A DNA stretch of 16,657 nt from Opitutaceae bacterium (GCA_005787865.1 SXZN01000137.1:1-16657), one strand, 5' to 3'; shown: positions 1 through 8,051, counted from the first letter of the stretch. Program-made: numbers and translations. The notes: generated by a model not told the origin, from the sequence alone.

Positions 1-277
1 CTCACCCGCCCAATGGCGTCTGCTGGCTTATCTTGGGCTGGTGGCATCTGGTCTCGGTTTTTTTCTTTTGAATCTTGGCGCGACCCGCGTGAGCGCCGGC
101 ACGCTGGCCGTCATGAACAACGCCAAAATTCCCCTAGCGGTTCTTTGTTCTTTGCTTTTTTTTGGTGAATCCGCTGATCCCTACCGCTTGCTCCTGAGCC
201 TGCTGCTGCTCGGCGTAGCCATCTGGCTGGCTGAAAAACGCGGCGCCCCCAGCCCCAGCGCGCCACCGTCGGCTTAA
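1..277 (+). CDS. EamA-family (DMT) transporter, C-terminal fragment
   Basis: This is the 3' end of a gene that begins before the window; the open frame runs from base 2 to a TAA at 275-277. The visible ~91 residues hold two hydrophobic helices, the first in the stretch around GLGFFLLNLGA and the second around LLLSLLLLGVAIWL. Between them lies the pattern 'TRVSAGTLAVMNNAKIPLAV', typical of the second EamA repeat of drug/metabolite transporters. The fragment ends in a short basic, proline-rich tail (EKRGAPSPSAPPSA), as expected for the cytosolic end of such carriers. EamA proteins are usually about 300 aa with ten membrane helices and move metabolites across the inner membrane. The substrate cannot be told from this fragment. 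The gene converges on the TPR gene to its right with a gap of only 46 bases. A GTG at 41 is an internal codon, not a start. Confidence 0.8.
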   Translation, partial: SPAQWRLLAYLGLVASGLGFFLLNLGATRVSAGTLAVMNNAKIPLAVLCSLLFFGESADPYRLLLSLLLLGVAIWLAEKRGAPSPSAPPSA

Positions 278-323
278 GCGCGGCGCATCGCCTGAGCCCG
301 CGGCGCCTTCGCCCGCGAACCAC

Positions 324-983
324 TCAGCGGAGCGGTGGGGGCGGTGCGGCCGACGCCGCCCCGAGGTCGCGTAATTTTTCCCGATAACTTCCCGGCGCCT
401 CCCAGTTGCCCTGCGCCAGCGCGACCGCGAGCGCGGCTTGTCGTCGTAAATGTTGCGCGGCGACGTGGTGCGGCTGGCGTTGCAGCACCGTCTCCGCCAC
501 CTGCATCGCTGGTGCGGCCTGTTGCCCCGCGAGCAAAGCGTGCCCCAGCGCGAGCGCGAGCTCCGCATCGTGCGGTCGATTAAGGTGCGCGCAGTCATAG
601 GCAAATATCGCGGTCGTCGACCAACCCAGCACCGTCGCTGCTCTTCCGAGCAGGTCGAGGGCCATCGGCTGATTGATTTCTATTTGCAGCACCTGATCAG
701 CCACGGCCACGGCCCGGGCTGGGTGGCGGCGCAGTTGTCCGTGCGCCCACCGCAATTGGCAACTATGCCGGAAGCGAATAAAAATATTAGGTCCTCGCCG
801 GTTGTGCGCTAGCTGCGCGCGCCGCAAAAAAGCCCGCACTGGCAAACAGGCGGGCTGCTCCCTGAGCACCGCCCCCGCCGCGGTGATGGCGGGTTCATAA
901 CGGCCTTGGGCCAAGGCGAGCTCGGCTCCTTCCAGCTGCTTCTGCAACCGCAACTCGAGCCCACTGATCATCATCTCTGTCAT
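324..983 (-). CDS. Small tetratricopeptide-repeat (TPR) protein
   Basis: This 219-residue protein has no signal peptide or membrane helix, so it is probably cytoplasmic. It is made of alanine/leucine-rich helical pairs of TPR type. One is clear at residues 18-50 (ELALAQGRYEPAITAAGAVL), and others are likely near 84-117, 118-151 and 152-185 (HALLAGQQAAPAMQVAETVL). TPRs form protein-protein interaction scaffolds; no catalytic motif is visible. The C-terminus (GNWEAPGSYREKLRD, residues 192-206) is not TPR-like and looks like a separate short motif, followed by a low-complexity AAPPPPLR tail. The ATG at 981-983 lies 91 bases downstream of glmM on the same strand, so it is probably the last gene of the trpD-glmM group. 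The partner and role are unknown. The frame is real by length and repeat pattern, although several shorter frames overlap it on the other strand. Confidence 0.7.
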   Translation of the reverse strand: MTEMMISGLELRLQKQLEGAELALAQGRYEPAITAAGAVLREQPACLPVRAFLRRAQLAHNRRGPNIFIRFRHSCQLRWAHGQLRRHPARAVAVADQVLQIEINQPMALDLLGRAATVLGWSTTAIFAYDCAHLNRPHDAELALALGHALLAGQQAAPAMQVAETVLQRQPHHVAAQHLRRQAALAVALAQGNWEAPGSYREKLRDLGAASAAPPPPLR

Positions 984-1074
984 GCGACGGCGGCTAGGCG
1001 GGCCTCGGCGGCCGCACGGCTACTCCCGCCGCCTCTTTCGACCCACAACCCTGCGGCGAAAATAGTCACGCGAT

Positions 1075-2445
1075 TTAAAGCACAACTAAATCAGCGCGCG
1101 CCGCCATGTTCAATCGCGCCAAGCCCGCGGTCACCACGGCCAGCGTCGGCCCCTCCACTAATAAACGCAATTTAGGCTCCGTGCCCGAGTAGCGGACCAA
1201 CACCCGCCCGCTTGCCCCCAGTTCCGCCGTCACAGTGTTGATTGCAGCCGATAACGTGGGCAGTAATTCGAGCGACGTTTTTTCCTGCACCGTCAGCGCG
1301 AGCGAAAGCTGGGGGAATTTAACCAATACTCGGCGCAGCTCCGAAAGGGGCCGACCTGTCGCCTGCATGACAGCGATTACTTTGAGCGCGGCCACGAGGC
1401 CATCACCCGTGGGGGAAATATCGGCGCAAATAACATGCCCGGAAGATTCCCCACCCAGTTGCGCCCCCACCGCGCGCATGCCCTCAATTACATAACGATC
1501 CCCTACCGCTGTGCGCAAAGTACGCCCACCCGCCGCGGCCACCGCGGCATCAACGCCCAGATTACTTTGCACCGTGATCACGAGAATTTTTCCCGCGAGC
1601 TGGTTTTGCTGCAGGGCGTGCACGGCCAAAATCGTCAACAGCTCATCGCCATCCAAGACGTTGCCCTGCTCATCACACAACACACAGCGATCCGCATCAC
1701 CATCGTGCGCGATGCCGAGGCGCGCCCCCGCCGCCCGCACCGCCGCGCTCAGGCGCTCGGGGTGCTGACTCCCAACCCCGGCATTAATATTTTTCCCGTC
1801 AGGCAAATGGCCGATCAGCGTCAGGGCCGCACCCAACTGGGCGAGCGCCGTACGGCTCGTCACGGCCGCCGCCCCATTGGCGGTATCGAGGACAATCGAC
1901 CAGTTTTTCAAACTCCCGGCGGGGAGCAAAGCCGTGGTCAGCGCCAAGTAATCTTTCAGCGGCTCCGGATAGAGTGAAATATTTTTTTCGACCGCCGCGG
2001 CCACGAACAGCGGCGGCTCGTCCGCAGCGCGCGCCGGGGGCATGAGTTGCTCAATCCGCCACTCCGCTTCATCGGTGAGCTTAATTCCACCGAGACCAAA
2101 AAATTTAATGCCATTATCACTCGCTGGATTATGCGAAGCCGTGATGACAGCGCCCAAGGCCGCGCCCGTTTGCCGCGTCAACAAACTTACGATGGGCGTC
2201 GGCACTACGCCGAGGCTCAGCGGGTGCAGGCCCGCGGAGGCTAAACCCGCGGCCAAGGCCTGCGCCAAGGCGAGACCGGTGCCGCGCGTGTCGCGGCCGA
2301 TCATGACCTGCGATCCAGCCACGCCCGACTGGGTCGGCGCAAACCGAGCCGCCGCCACGCCCAAGCGCCAAGCCAACGCTTCGTTCATCTGCGGACTACC
2401 GTAAGGACCGCGCACTCCATCGGTGCCAAAATAGTGACGCTTCAT
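1075..2445 (-). CDS. glmM: Phosphoglucosamine mutase GlmM
   Basis: GlmM converts glucosamine-6-phosphate to glucosamine-1-phosphate, the step that commits sugar to UDP-GlcNAc and hence to peptidoglycan and lipopolysaccharide. The 456 residues match the family's usual ~445-450. All four alpha-D-phosphohexomutase signatures are present. The N-terminal FGTDGVRG is at 6-13. The active-site loop TASHNP has its phosphoserine at Ser104. The Mg-binding loop DGDADR is at 248-253, followed by the sugar loop GGESSGH at 331-337 and the phosphate-binding RYSGTEPKLR at 418-427. The GESSGH sugar loop and the overall length favour GlmM over phosphomannomutase/phosphoglucomutase relatives. The start ATG (2443-2445) overlaps the TGA of trpD in an ATGA, so translation is probably coupled. 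The protein is cytoplasmic and normally activated by phosphorylation of the active serine. Confidence 0.96.
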   Translation of the reverse strand: MKRHYFGTDGVRGPYGSPQMNEALAWRLGVAAARFAPTQSGVAGSQVMIGRDTRGTGLALAQALAAGLASAGLHPLSLGVVPTPIVSLLTRQTGAALGAVITASHNPASDNGIKFFGLGGIKLTDEAEWRIEQLMPPARAADEPPLFVAAAVEKNISLYPEPLKDYLALTTALLPAGSLKNWSIVLDTANGAAAVTSRTALAQLGAALTLIGHLPDGKNINAGVGSQHPERLSAAVRAAGARLGIAHDGDADRCVLCDEQGNVLDGDELLTILAVHALQQNQLAGKILVITVQSNLGVDAAVAAAGGRTLRTAVGDRYVIEGMRAVGAQLGGESSGHVICADISPTGDGLVAALKVIAVMQATGRPLSELRRVLVKFPQLSLALTVQEKTSLELLPTLSAAINTVTAELGASGRVLVRYSGTEPKLRLLVEGPTLAVVTAGLARLNMAARADLVVL

Positions 2446-3488
2446 GGCCGGTAAAATTCCTTCGTCGCCGCGATCCGCGCCTGCACCGCGCCGCCCAAAA
2501 GCAATTCCCGCGCGGGCGCCAGTCCTTCGCGGATCGTTGTGGTGCGACCAACCATCAATAGCCCGATCGCCGCATTAAACACTATGGTATCGACCAATCC
2601 TTGCGGCCCACGCCCGGCGAGTACCGCTTCAACGATAGCTAAGTTGGCGCTAACATCCCCACCCTGCAAATCAGCGAAAGGGGTTCGGGGTAAACCGTAA
2701 GCCTCGCCTTGAAAAGACATCGGCAGATCCCGGCAACGACCGACCCCGCGCACCTGATTAACCGTCGCGGTGGTGAGTTCGTCGATCCCACGGTCAGCCG
2801 TGATCACCCCGTGCCCGACCACGCCGGAGACTTGCGCCAAGTCTTCCAAGGTCAGGGCCAATTTATCGACGAGGGGCAGCGAGTAAACTCCCAGCAAAAT
2901 ATGTGCGGGGCGGCCCGGATTAATCAGCGGCCCCAGAATATTAAAGACGGTCCGCTGCCCCTGCGCGGCCAGCGCCTTGCGCACCGGGCCGATGTGCTTG
3001 AACGCGGGGTGATAATTAGGCGCGAAGAAAAATACGTAACCGAGCTGATCGAGCGCGCGCCGCAACTGCTCCGGTGAGGCGGCTAAATCCACGCCCAACG
3101 CGGTGAGCAAGTCAGCGCTGCCACATTTTGACGTAATCCCGCGGTTGCCGTGCTTCATCACCGGCACCCCCGCGCACGCGAGCACCAAAACCACGAGACT
3201 CGAAATATTAAAACCGCCCGCATGGTCTCCGCCCGTACCAACGATATCCAGGGCCCGCGCGGACCAAGCCTGAACGCCAGGATTTACCGCGCGCGCCCGA
3301 AACGCCCGCGCGAAATTGGCGATTTCCTCCGGCGTTTCCCCTTTAGCCGCTAGCGCGGTGAGAAAAGATCCTTTCGCGGCATCGGTCTCGTCCGTCCCCG
3401 CCAAGCTTGCGGCCGCCGCCATCACTTCGACCGCCGTGAGATTCTGGCGGGCAGACAACTGGGTGGTCAGATTAATAAGGAGAGCCAT
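2442..3488 (-). CDS. trpD: Anthranilate phosphoribosyltransferase TrpD
   Basis: TrpD transfers the phosphoribosyl group of PRPP to anthranilate, the second committed step of tryptophan synthesis. From the chosen ATG (3486-3488) the protein is 348 aa, close to the family's ~340. Visible signatures are the PRPP/phosphate loop DIVGTGGD (81-88), KHGNRGITSKCGSADLL (112-128) and NILGPLINP (183-191). An acidic DE pair occurs at GIDELT (235-240), where the family binds Mg-PRPP. The frame stays open upstream to 3842, adding 118 residues of composition unlike TrpD and running antisense to uppP. I rejected that extension because the MALLINLTTQLSARQNLT start matches the family's N-terminal helix. An ATG at 3530 is a less likely alternative. 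No other trp gene is nearby; its 3' end overlaps glmM by 4 bases. Confidence 0.94.
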   Translation of the reverse strand: MALLINLTTQLSARQNLTAVEVMAAAASLAGTDETDAAKGSFLTALAAKGETPEEIANFARAFRARAVNPGVQAWSARALDIVGTGGDHAGGFNISSLVVLVLACAGVPVMKHGNRGITSKCGSADLLTALGVDLAASPEQLRRALDQLGYVFFFAPNYHPAFKHIGPVRKALAAQGQRTVFNILGPLINPGRPAHILLGVYSLPLVDKLALTLEDLAQVSGVVGHGVITADRGIDELTTATVNQVRGVGRCRDLPMSFQGEAYGLPRTPFADLQGGDVSANLAIVEAVLAGRGPQGLVDTIVFNAAIGLLMVGRTTTIREGLAPARELLLGGAVQARIAATKEFYRP

Positions 3489-3570
3489 CGCGGGCCGAGC
3501 AGAATCATTTCCTCTGCTGGCGCAAAGCATAAAACTCGACAGCCTCCGCCTCCTCTTGAAAACTTGCCGC

Positions 3571-4575
3571 GTGTACTGCTTGTCGCACTCCTTTCGCCAC
3601 AGCTTGTTAATTTGCAGCATTCTGCTGCTGAGCGCTCGCGCCGCTGAAAAATCAGGCCCCCCAGTAAAGGAACTCAGCACCGCGGACGCGATCGTGCTCG
3701 GCTTGGTTGAGGGAGTGACGGAATTCCTGCCCATCTCCTCCACGGGGCATCTCATTATCGCCAATGAACTCCTCGGCTTAGAATCCACGCGGCCACTGAC
3801 TGATGCCGCGGGGAAACCGCTCTGGCATAAAGCGCCGAGCAAAGATCACCCCGACGGCGTGCCCCTGACGGTCAAGTTAGCCGCGGACACTTACACTGTC
3901 GTCATTCAAATCGGCGCCATTGCGGCGGTCCTGGCGCTGTATTGGCGCCAGTATCTTAGTATGCTGCTGGGCCTGATCGGACGGAGTAGTTCTGGTTTTC
4001 GTTTGCTGCGCAACGTGCTCCTCGCGTTTTTCCCCGTGGCGATCATCGGCTTCCTGCTGCACGATCTCGTGGCAAAATATCTTTTCTCCACCTTCACGGT
4101 GATTAGCGCATTGGTCGGCGGGGCTTTATTAATGCTGTGGGCCGAGCGGTGGCGGCGAGCGAACAGCGGCACCGGTTTTTCCAAAGGCGAAGGGGCCGAG
4201 CTCACCCCGCGCCAATCACTCGGCATCGGGTTTGCCCAATGCTTCGCTCTTTGCCCCGGCATGAGTCGATCGATGGTCACCATTGTGGCCGGTTATCTAG
4301 CCGGACTGAAACCGGCTCAATCCGCGGAATTCAGCTTTTTAGTCGGCTTGCCGACGCTGGCCGGAGCCGCGTTCCTGAAATCGCTCAAATCGGGTCCGGC
4401 CATGATTCAAGTTTTTGGTTGGAGCAATGTGCTCCTTGGGGCTTTCGTGGCCGCCATTTCCGCCCTTCTTGCCGTCAAATTTCTGGTGCATTTCATCTCG
4501 CGCCACGGCTTGGCCGTTTTCGCGTATTATCGGCTGGCACTGGCAGTTGCGCTCCTGGTGCTTTACCTGCTTTGA
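3571..4575 (+). CDS. uppP: Undecaprenyl-diphosphatase UppP (BacA)
   Basis: This inner-membrane enzyme dephosphorylates undecaprenyl pyrophosphate, recycling the lipid carrier for cell-wall and O-antigen synthesis; high dosage gives bacitracin resistance in other bacteria. Both catalytic signatures are present: EGVTEFLPISSTGHL (47-61 from the start used here) with the (E/Q)xxxE glutamates, and PGMSRS (229-234). Several hydrophobic helices follow. The start is uncertain. There is no ATG close to the conserved core, and the open frame runs back to 3316 across the 5' end of trpD. GTG 3571 is chosen because it gives a basic/hydrophobic leader ending SARAA at residues 21-25, which looks like a signal peptide; TTG 3580 or 3604 are alternatives. 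The protein is then 334 aa against ~270 in E. coli. The excess is this leader plus an insert at about 70-95 (ESTRPLTDAAGKPLWHKAPS...). It is divergent from trpD. Confidence 0.92.
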   Translation: MYCLSHSFRHSLLICSILLLSARAAEKSGPPVKELSTADAIVLGLVEGVTEFLPISSTGHLIIANELLGLESTRPLTDAAGKPLWHKAPSKDHPDGVPLTVKLAADTYTVVIQIGAIAAVLALYWRQYLSMLLGLIGRSSSGFRLLRNVLLAFFPVAIIGFLLHDLVAKYLFSTFTVISALVGGALLMLWAERWRRANSGTGFSKGEGAELTPRQSLGIGFAQCFALCPGMSRSMVTIVAGYLAGLKPAQSAEFSFLVGLPTLAGAAFLKSLKSGPAMIQVFGWSNVLLGAFVAAISALLAVKFLVHFISRHGLAVFAYYRLALAVALLVLYLL

Positions 4576-4603
4576 ACCCAATTTAGCCCGCCGACTATAA
4601 CTC

Positions 4604-4632
4604 TTGACGGTTACAACGGCGAACCTTACGAC
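4604..4632 (+). promoter_or_regulatory. Possible promoter upstream of rpmF
   Basis: TTGACG at 4604-4609 is a good -35-like hexamer in the 122-base gap between uppP and rpmF. The best -10 at 16-17 bases spacing is poor (TACGAC, 4627-4632). An alternative AT-rich stretch, TTATATC, lies at 4641-4647 without a good -35. It is offered only as a candidate, because the gap is long enough to hold a promoter for the rpmF-plsX-fabH group. Confidence 0.25.
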
Positions 4633-4697
4633 CCTCGTCTTTATATCACAATTCTGCGCTGGTTTTAACCGACCAACTGCGACAACTTCTACTTCCT

Positions 4698-4874
4698 ATG
4701 GCTAACCCGAAACGCAAACAATCCAAGCGCCGCAGCGCTAATCGCCGCGCCGCCAACGCTTTCATCGCACCTGAATTTGCTAAAGACACCGATGGTGGCG
4801 CCTTCCGCCCCCACCGCGTGAATCCCAAAACTGGCATTTATCGCGGCCGCCAAGTGCTCAACGTTGAGGTTTAA
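4698..4874 (+). CDS. rpmF: 50S ribosomal protein L32
   Basis: A 58-residue basic protein beginning MANPKRKQSKRRSANRRAAN and ending HRVNPKTGIYRGRQVLNVEV matches the two conserved halves of bacterial L32: the basic N-terminal arm and the C-terminal YRGRQV strand. It has no cysteines, so it is the zinc-free form of L32. L32 sits in the large ribosomal subunit. It lies directly before plsX, as in many bacteria where rpmF, plsX and fabH are cotranscribed, linking ribosome and phospholipid production. The DUF177/YceD gene that usually precedes rpmF is absent here; uppP takes that place. The ATG at 4698 lacks an obvious Shine-Dalgarno sequence, which is common in this window. The gap to plsX is 35 bases. 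Confidence 0.95.
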   Translation: MANPKRKQSKRRSANRRAANAFIAPEFAKDTDGGAFRPHRVNPKTGIYRGRQVLNVEV

Positions 4875-4909
4875 GGTCTGACCGGATAGTTTTCCCCATC
4901 CACCCCGAA

Positions 4910-5980
4910 ATGGTCAGTCCCGCAGTAGCCCAAGCGCGCATTGCGGTCGACGCAATGGGTGGAGATCTCGGTCCTGCCGAAGTAGTCGAAGCCGTCAAGT
5001 TGGCGCTCGCGGCGGACGCCGATATTTCGCCCCTCATTCTCATTGGGGATCAGGCGATCTTAGAGCCGCTGCTGCTCAAAGCTGGCCTGAGTGGACACGC
5101 TAAGTTGTCCGTCGCCCACGCCTCCGAGGTCATCACCATGACGGATAAGCCCCTGCGGGCAATTATCCGAAAAAAGGATTCATCGATGGTGGTGGGTTTT
5201 AATCTGATCAAAGAAGGGCGCGCGCGCGTCCTCGTCAGTTCGGGTAATACCGGAGCGCTCATGGCCGGCAGCAAGTTAATCGTCGGCGCCATGCCCGGCG
5301 TGGAGCGTCCGTCGCTGGCGCCCGCCATTCCACGTGCAGGCGGCTCCTTCATTCTGATCGATGCCGGCGCTAATCCCACCGCAGAGGCCATCCACCTCAT
5401 GCACAATGCGATCATGGGATCGCATTACGCTCACACCGTGTTGGGTACCCCGGCGCCACGCGTGGGCTTGCTGACCCTCGGCACTGAAGAGGGTAAAGGC
5501 ACGCCGCTCACCAATGAAGCGCATGAGTTGCTTAAGAAAATCAATGGCATCATTAATTACGTCGGTCCGGTGGAGGGGTTTCAGCTTTTCCGTGACCATG
5601 TTGATGTGGTCGTCTGCGATGGTTTTGTGGGCAATGCTCTGCTGAAGTCGTGGGAATCGATGGCTAAGTTTATCAAAAATATTTTGGCGGAAGAAATGAA
5701 ACGGACGCCTCTGCGCATCGCCGGTTATGTGCTAGCGAAAGGTGCTTTCAACGCGCTCAAAGATCGCCTCAACCCCGACCGTTACGGTGGGGCTCCGCTG
5801 CTGGGAGTGCAGGGTAACATCTTAAAGGCCCACGGCTCCAGCAACCGGCACGCTTGGGCGAGCGCCATTCGGGCCGCCGGTAAAATCCTGCAACACGATC
5901 TTTATCGCCGTATCGAAGCAGATGTCGCTCGCGCCAATACCCTCATCGCCGCGCCTTCACCCGACCCCACGGTCACTTAA
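4910..5980 (+). CDS. plsX: Phosphate acyltransferase PlsX
   Basis: PlsX makes acyl-phosphate from acyl-ACP, supplying PlsY for the first acylation of glycerol-3-phosphate in phospholipid synthesis; it is a peripheral membrane enzyme. The 356 residues equal the E. coli length. Characteristic stretches are IAVDAMGGDLGP (11-22), an SSGNTGALMAGS block, RPSLAPAIP, LIDAGANP, LLTLGTEEGKG, VVCDGFVGNALLKS and the C-terminal YGGAPLLGVQG and AHGSSN motifs. It sits 35 bases after rpmF and 8 bases before fabH, the classic order. The start ATG 4910 gives a short leader (MVSPAVAQA) before the first beta strand. Confidence 0.96.
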   Translation: MVSPAVAQARIAVDAMGGDLGPAEVVEAVKLALAADADISPLILIGDQAILEPLLLKAGLSGHAKLSVAHASEVITMTDKPLRAIIRKKDSSMVVGFNLIKEGRARVLVSSGNTGALMAGSKLIVGAMPGVERPSLAPAIPRAGGSFILIDAGANPTAEAIHLMHNAIMGSHYAHTVLGTPAPRVGLLTLGTEEGKGTPLTNEAHELLKKINGIINYVGPVEGFQLFRDHVDVVVCDGFVGNALLKSWESMAKFIKNILAEEMKRTPLRIAGYVLAKGAFNALKDRLNPDRYGGAPLLGVQGNILKAHGSSNRHAWASAIRAAGKILQHDLYRRIEADVARANTLIAAPSPDPTVT

Positions 5981-5988
5981 TTTTCTCT

Positions 5989-6975
5989 ATGGCCTCAGTT
6001 ATCATTGCCGGCGTTGGCTCCTACGCCCCCACGAAAGTTCTCACCAATGAGGATCTGGCGAAATTGGTAGAAACTTCCGATGAATGGATTGTCAGCCGCT
6101 CCGGTATTAAGGAGCGCCATATTGCGGCAGACGATGAAGCCACTTCGGACATGGCCATTAAATCTGCCCAGGCCGCCCTCCTCGATGCCGGGATCAAGGC
6201 GGAAGAAATCGACCTCCTGATCGTCGCCACCTGCACCCCAGACTATCTCCTCCCCTCCACGGCCTGCGTCGTCCAGCATCAACTGGGAGTTTTACCGCAC
6301 GCTACCTGCTTTGACATCTCCGCGGCGTGCAGCGGATTTCTGTATGCCCTCGAGATTGCTTATGGGCAGTTACTGACCGGCCGCTATAAATGCGCGCTGA
6401 TCGTTGGCTCGGAAAAACTTTCCTCGATCATTGACTGGTCGGACCGCACTACCTGCGTGCTGTTTGGTGACGGGGCCGGCGCCGCCGTTCTGAAGAAAGT
6501 CGACCAACCGGGCATCGGCATTATTGGTTCAGATCTCGGCGCCGATGGAGCGATGCGAGAACTGCTGTACATGCCAGCGGGTGGCAGTCGCTGCCCCGCC
6601 TCCCCGCAAACGATTGCCAATAAGGACCATTTCTTGCGGATGAAGGGCAAAGAAGTGTTCAAACACGCGGTCCGCGTCATGGAGAAAGTGGCCCGCGAAA
6701 TGGTGGAACAACACCACCTCACGCTTGACCAAATCAATCTCGTGATACCCCACCAAGCCAACATTCGTATTATTGAGGCCCTAGCAGGCAACCTCGGCTT
6801 ACCCTTGGAGCGGTTTTATATCAATCTTGACCGGTACGGTAACACTTCTGCCGCCACCATTCCGATCGCGCTCGATGAAGCCCGCCGCGCCGGGAAAATT
6901 AAACCGGGCGACTATACCTTACTGGTGGCCTTCGGCGCTGGCTTGACCTACGGCTCCACTCTTATTCGATGGTAA
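5989..6975 (+). CDS. fabH: Beta-ketoacyl-ACP synthase III FabH
   Basis: FabH condenses acetyl-CoA (or another short acyl-CoA) with malonyl-ACP to start fatty-acid synthesis. The 328 residues fit the family (~317-330). The thiolase-fold catalytic triad is visible: Cys114 in DISAACSGF, His255 in VIPHQANIR and Asn285 in YGNTSAAT. The glycine-rich loop FGAGLTYG (315-322) closes the protein. DRYGNTSAATIPIAL also matches FabH rather than a chalcone-synthase-type enzyme; compare the type III PKS at 14825. The gene begins 8 bases after plsX and its end meets or overlaps the start of the BamD-like gene, so the three are likely on one transcript. The primer preference (straight or branched) cannot be read from sequence alone. 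Confidence 0.96.
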   Translation: MASVIIAGVGSYAPTKVLTNEDLAKLVETSDEWIVSRSGIKERHIAADDEATSDMAIKSAQAALLDAGIKAEEIDLLIVATCTPDYLLPSTACVVQHQLGVLPHATCFDISAACSGFLYALEIAYGQLLTGRYKCALIVGSEKLSSIIDWSDRTTCVLFGDGAGAAVLKKVDQPGIGIIGSDLGADGAMRELLYMPAGGSRCPASPQTIANKDHFLRMKGKEVFKHAVRVMEKVAREMVEQHHLTLDQINLVIPHQANIRIIEALAGNLGLPLERFYINLDRYGNTSAATIPIALDEARRAGKIKPGDYTLLVAFGAGLTYGSTLIRW

Positions 6976-6986
6976 CTCTTAATTTC

Positions 6987-8051
6987 ATGCATCGCTTCTC
7001 CCTTTCTCTCATTCTGGCGGCGCTGGCGGCGCTGCTTATTAGCCCTATTCGGGTAGCGGCCGACCTGATCTGGACGCCCCAAAGCGGCTGGCAAGCCCAG
7101 GGCGGTGTACTGGCAGGTCTCGGGAGTGACGAAGGTCGGAACGCGCTCGATTTCATGAACAAGGCCCGCGCCGCCGAAGAAGCCGGCCAAAGTTCTGCCG
7201 CCCTCAAAGCCTACACGGTGGTAGTCAAAAAATACCCCAATTCCATCTTTGCCGCCGAGGCACTTTACCACACCGGCCTGATTTATCAAAAGCGTCAGCA
7301 ATATTACAAAGCATTCGATACCTATCAGAGTATGTTGGGTCGTTACCCGAATTCTGAAAAATTCACGCAGGTAATCGGTGAGCAATATCGCATCGCCTCC
7401 CTTCTCGCGGAAGGTCAACGCAGCCGCATCTGGGGTATGTTTCCTGGCTTCCGCAATCGGGAGAAGTCCGTCGAGTATTTTGAGATTATGGTCCGCACCG
7501 CCCCTTACAGCGATTACGCCCCGCTTGCTCTCATGAATGCCGCGCGCGGCTACAAGAAAATTAGCGAGGAAGAAGCGGCGATCGATGCTTTGGACCGCAT
7601 GATCAACACTTATCCCCGCAGCGCGCTTACGCCCGACGCTTATTTGCGGATCGCGGAAACCCACGCCTCCCTCGTCGATGGTCCCTATTACGACCAAGCG
7701 GCCACCAAAGATGCGATCACTTACTATGAGGACTACATGATCCTTTTCCCCAGCGATATCGGCGGCATGGCCACGGCGGAGAAAGGTCTCGCTAACATGA
7801 AAAAAGTATTGGCCCGCAGCAAATTGACCATGGGGGAGTATTATTATAAATATCGCAAAAATTACCAAGCGGCGAAGGTCTTTTATAACGAGGCCATCAC
7901 AGTCTATCCGGATTCGGATGTTGCGGCAGAGGCCCGCACTAAACTCGCCGTGATTGATGAGGTGCTGCAACGGCAAAGCGATAACGCCGCGGCGAGCCCT
8001 CAGCTAGCCGCCCCGGCGGTCGCGAAGAAAAAGCGTTTCGGGATTTTTTAA
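6987..8051 (+). CDS. BamD-like TPR protein (outer-membrane assembly factor type)
   Basis: This ~354-residue exported protein starts with a signal peptide (MHRFSLSLILAALAALLISP..., probable cleavage after RVAA near residue 24). A TPR array of the BamD/YfiO kind follows. Paired helices include KARAAEEAGQSSAALKAYTV, KYPNSIFAAEALYHTGLIY and YKAFDTYQSMLGRYPNS; the 'YPxS' repeat ends recur at TYPRSAL and VYPDSDV. BamD is the lipoprotein partner of BamA in folding outer-membrane proteins. E. coli BamD is about 245 aa, so this is longer, and it has no lipobox cysteine after the signal. It could instead be a CpoB/YbgF-like periplasmic TPR protein. ATG 6987 is preferred because it gives the cleaner signal peptide; ATG 6969 adds six residues and overlaps the end of fabH. 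The tail is lysine-rich (VAKKKRFGIF). Confidence 0.75.
   Translation: MHRFSLSLILAALAALLISPIRVAADLIWTPQSGWQAQGGVLAGLGSDEGRNALDFMNKARAAEEAGQSSAALKAYTVVVKKYPNSIFAAEALYHTGLIYQKRQQYYKAFDTYQSMLGRYPNSEKFTQVIGEQYRIASLLAEGQRSRIWGMFPGFRNREKSVEYFEIMVRTAPYSDYAPLALMNAARGYKKISEEEAAIDALDRMINTYPRSALTPDAYLRIAETHASLVDGPYYDQAATKDAITYYEDYMILFPSDIGGMATAEKGLANMKKVLARSKLTMGEYYYKYRKNYQAAKVFYNEAITVYPDSDVAAEARTKLAVIDEVLQRQSDNAAASPQLAAPAVAKKKRFGIF

Noticed and set aside
278..323. Possible bidirectional terminator between the EamA gene and the TPR gene
   Set aside because: Only a four-base CCAC/GTGG stem with a long loop could be drawn, and no T run follows on either strand.
3316..3570. An 85-residue upstream extension of uppP on the plus strand
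   Set aside because: It is antisense to the conserved 5' part of trpD and is explained by high GC leaving shadow frames open.
3489..3842. A 118-residue upstream extension of trpD on the minus strand
   Set aside because: It runs antisense to the conserved core of uppP, has no TrpD-like sequence, and the family's N-terminal helix begins at the ATG at 3488.
7016..7034. Tandem GGCGGCGCT repeat
   Set aside because: It encodes an alanine/leucine-rich signal-peptide stretch and has only two units; not an independent repeat element.
6948..7976. A 342-residue minus-strand frame across the BamD-like gene
   Set aside because: The plus-strand frame has a signal peptide and TPR repeats; the opposite frame shows no motif and is its shadow.
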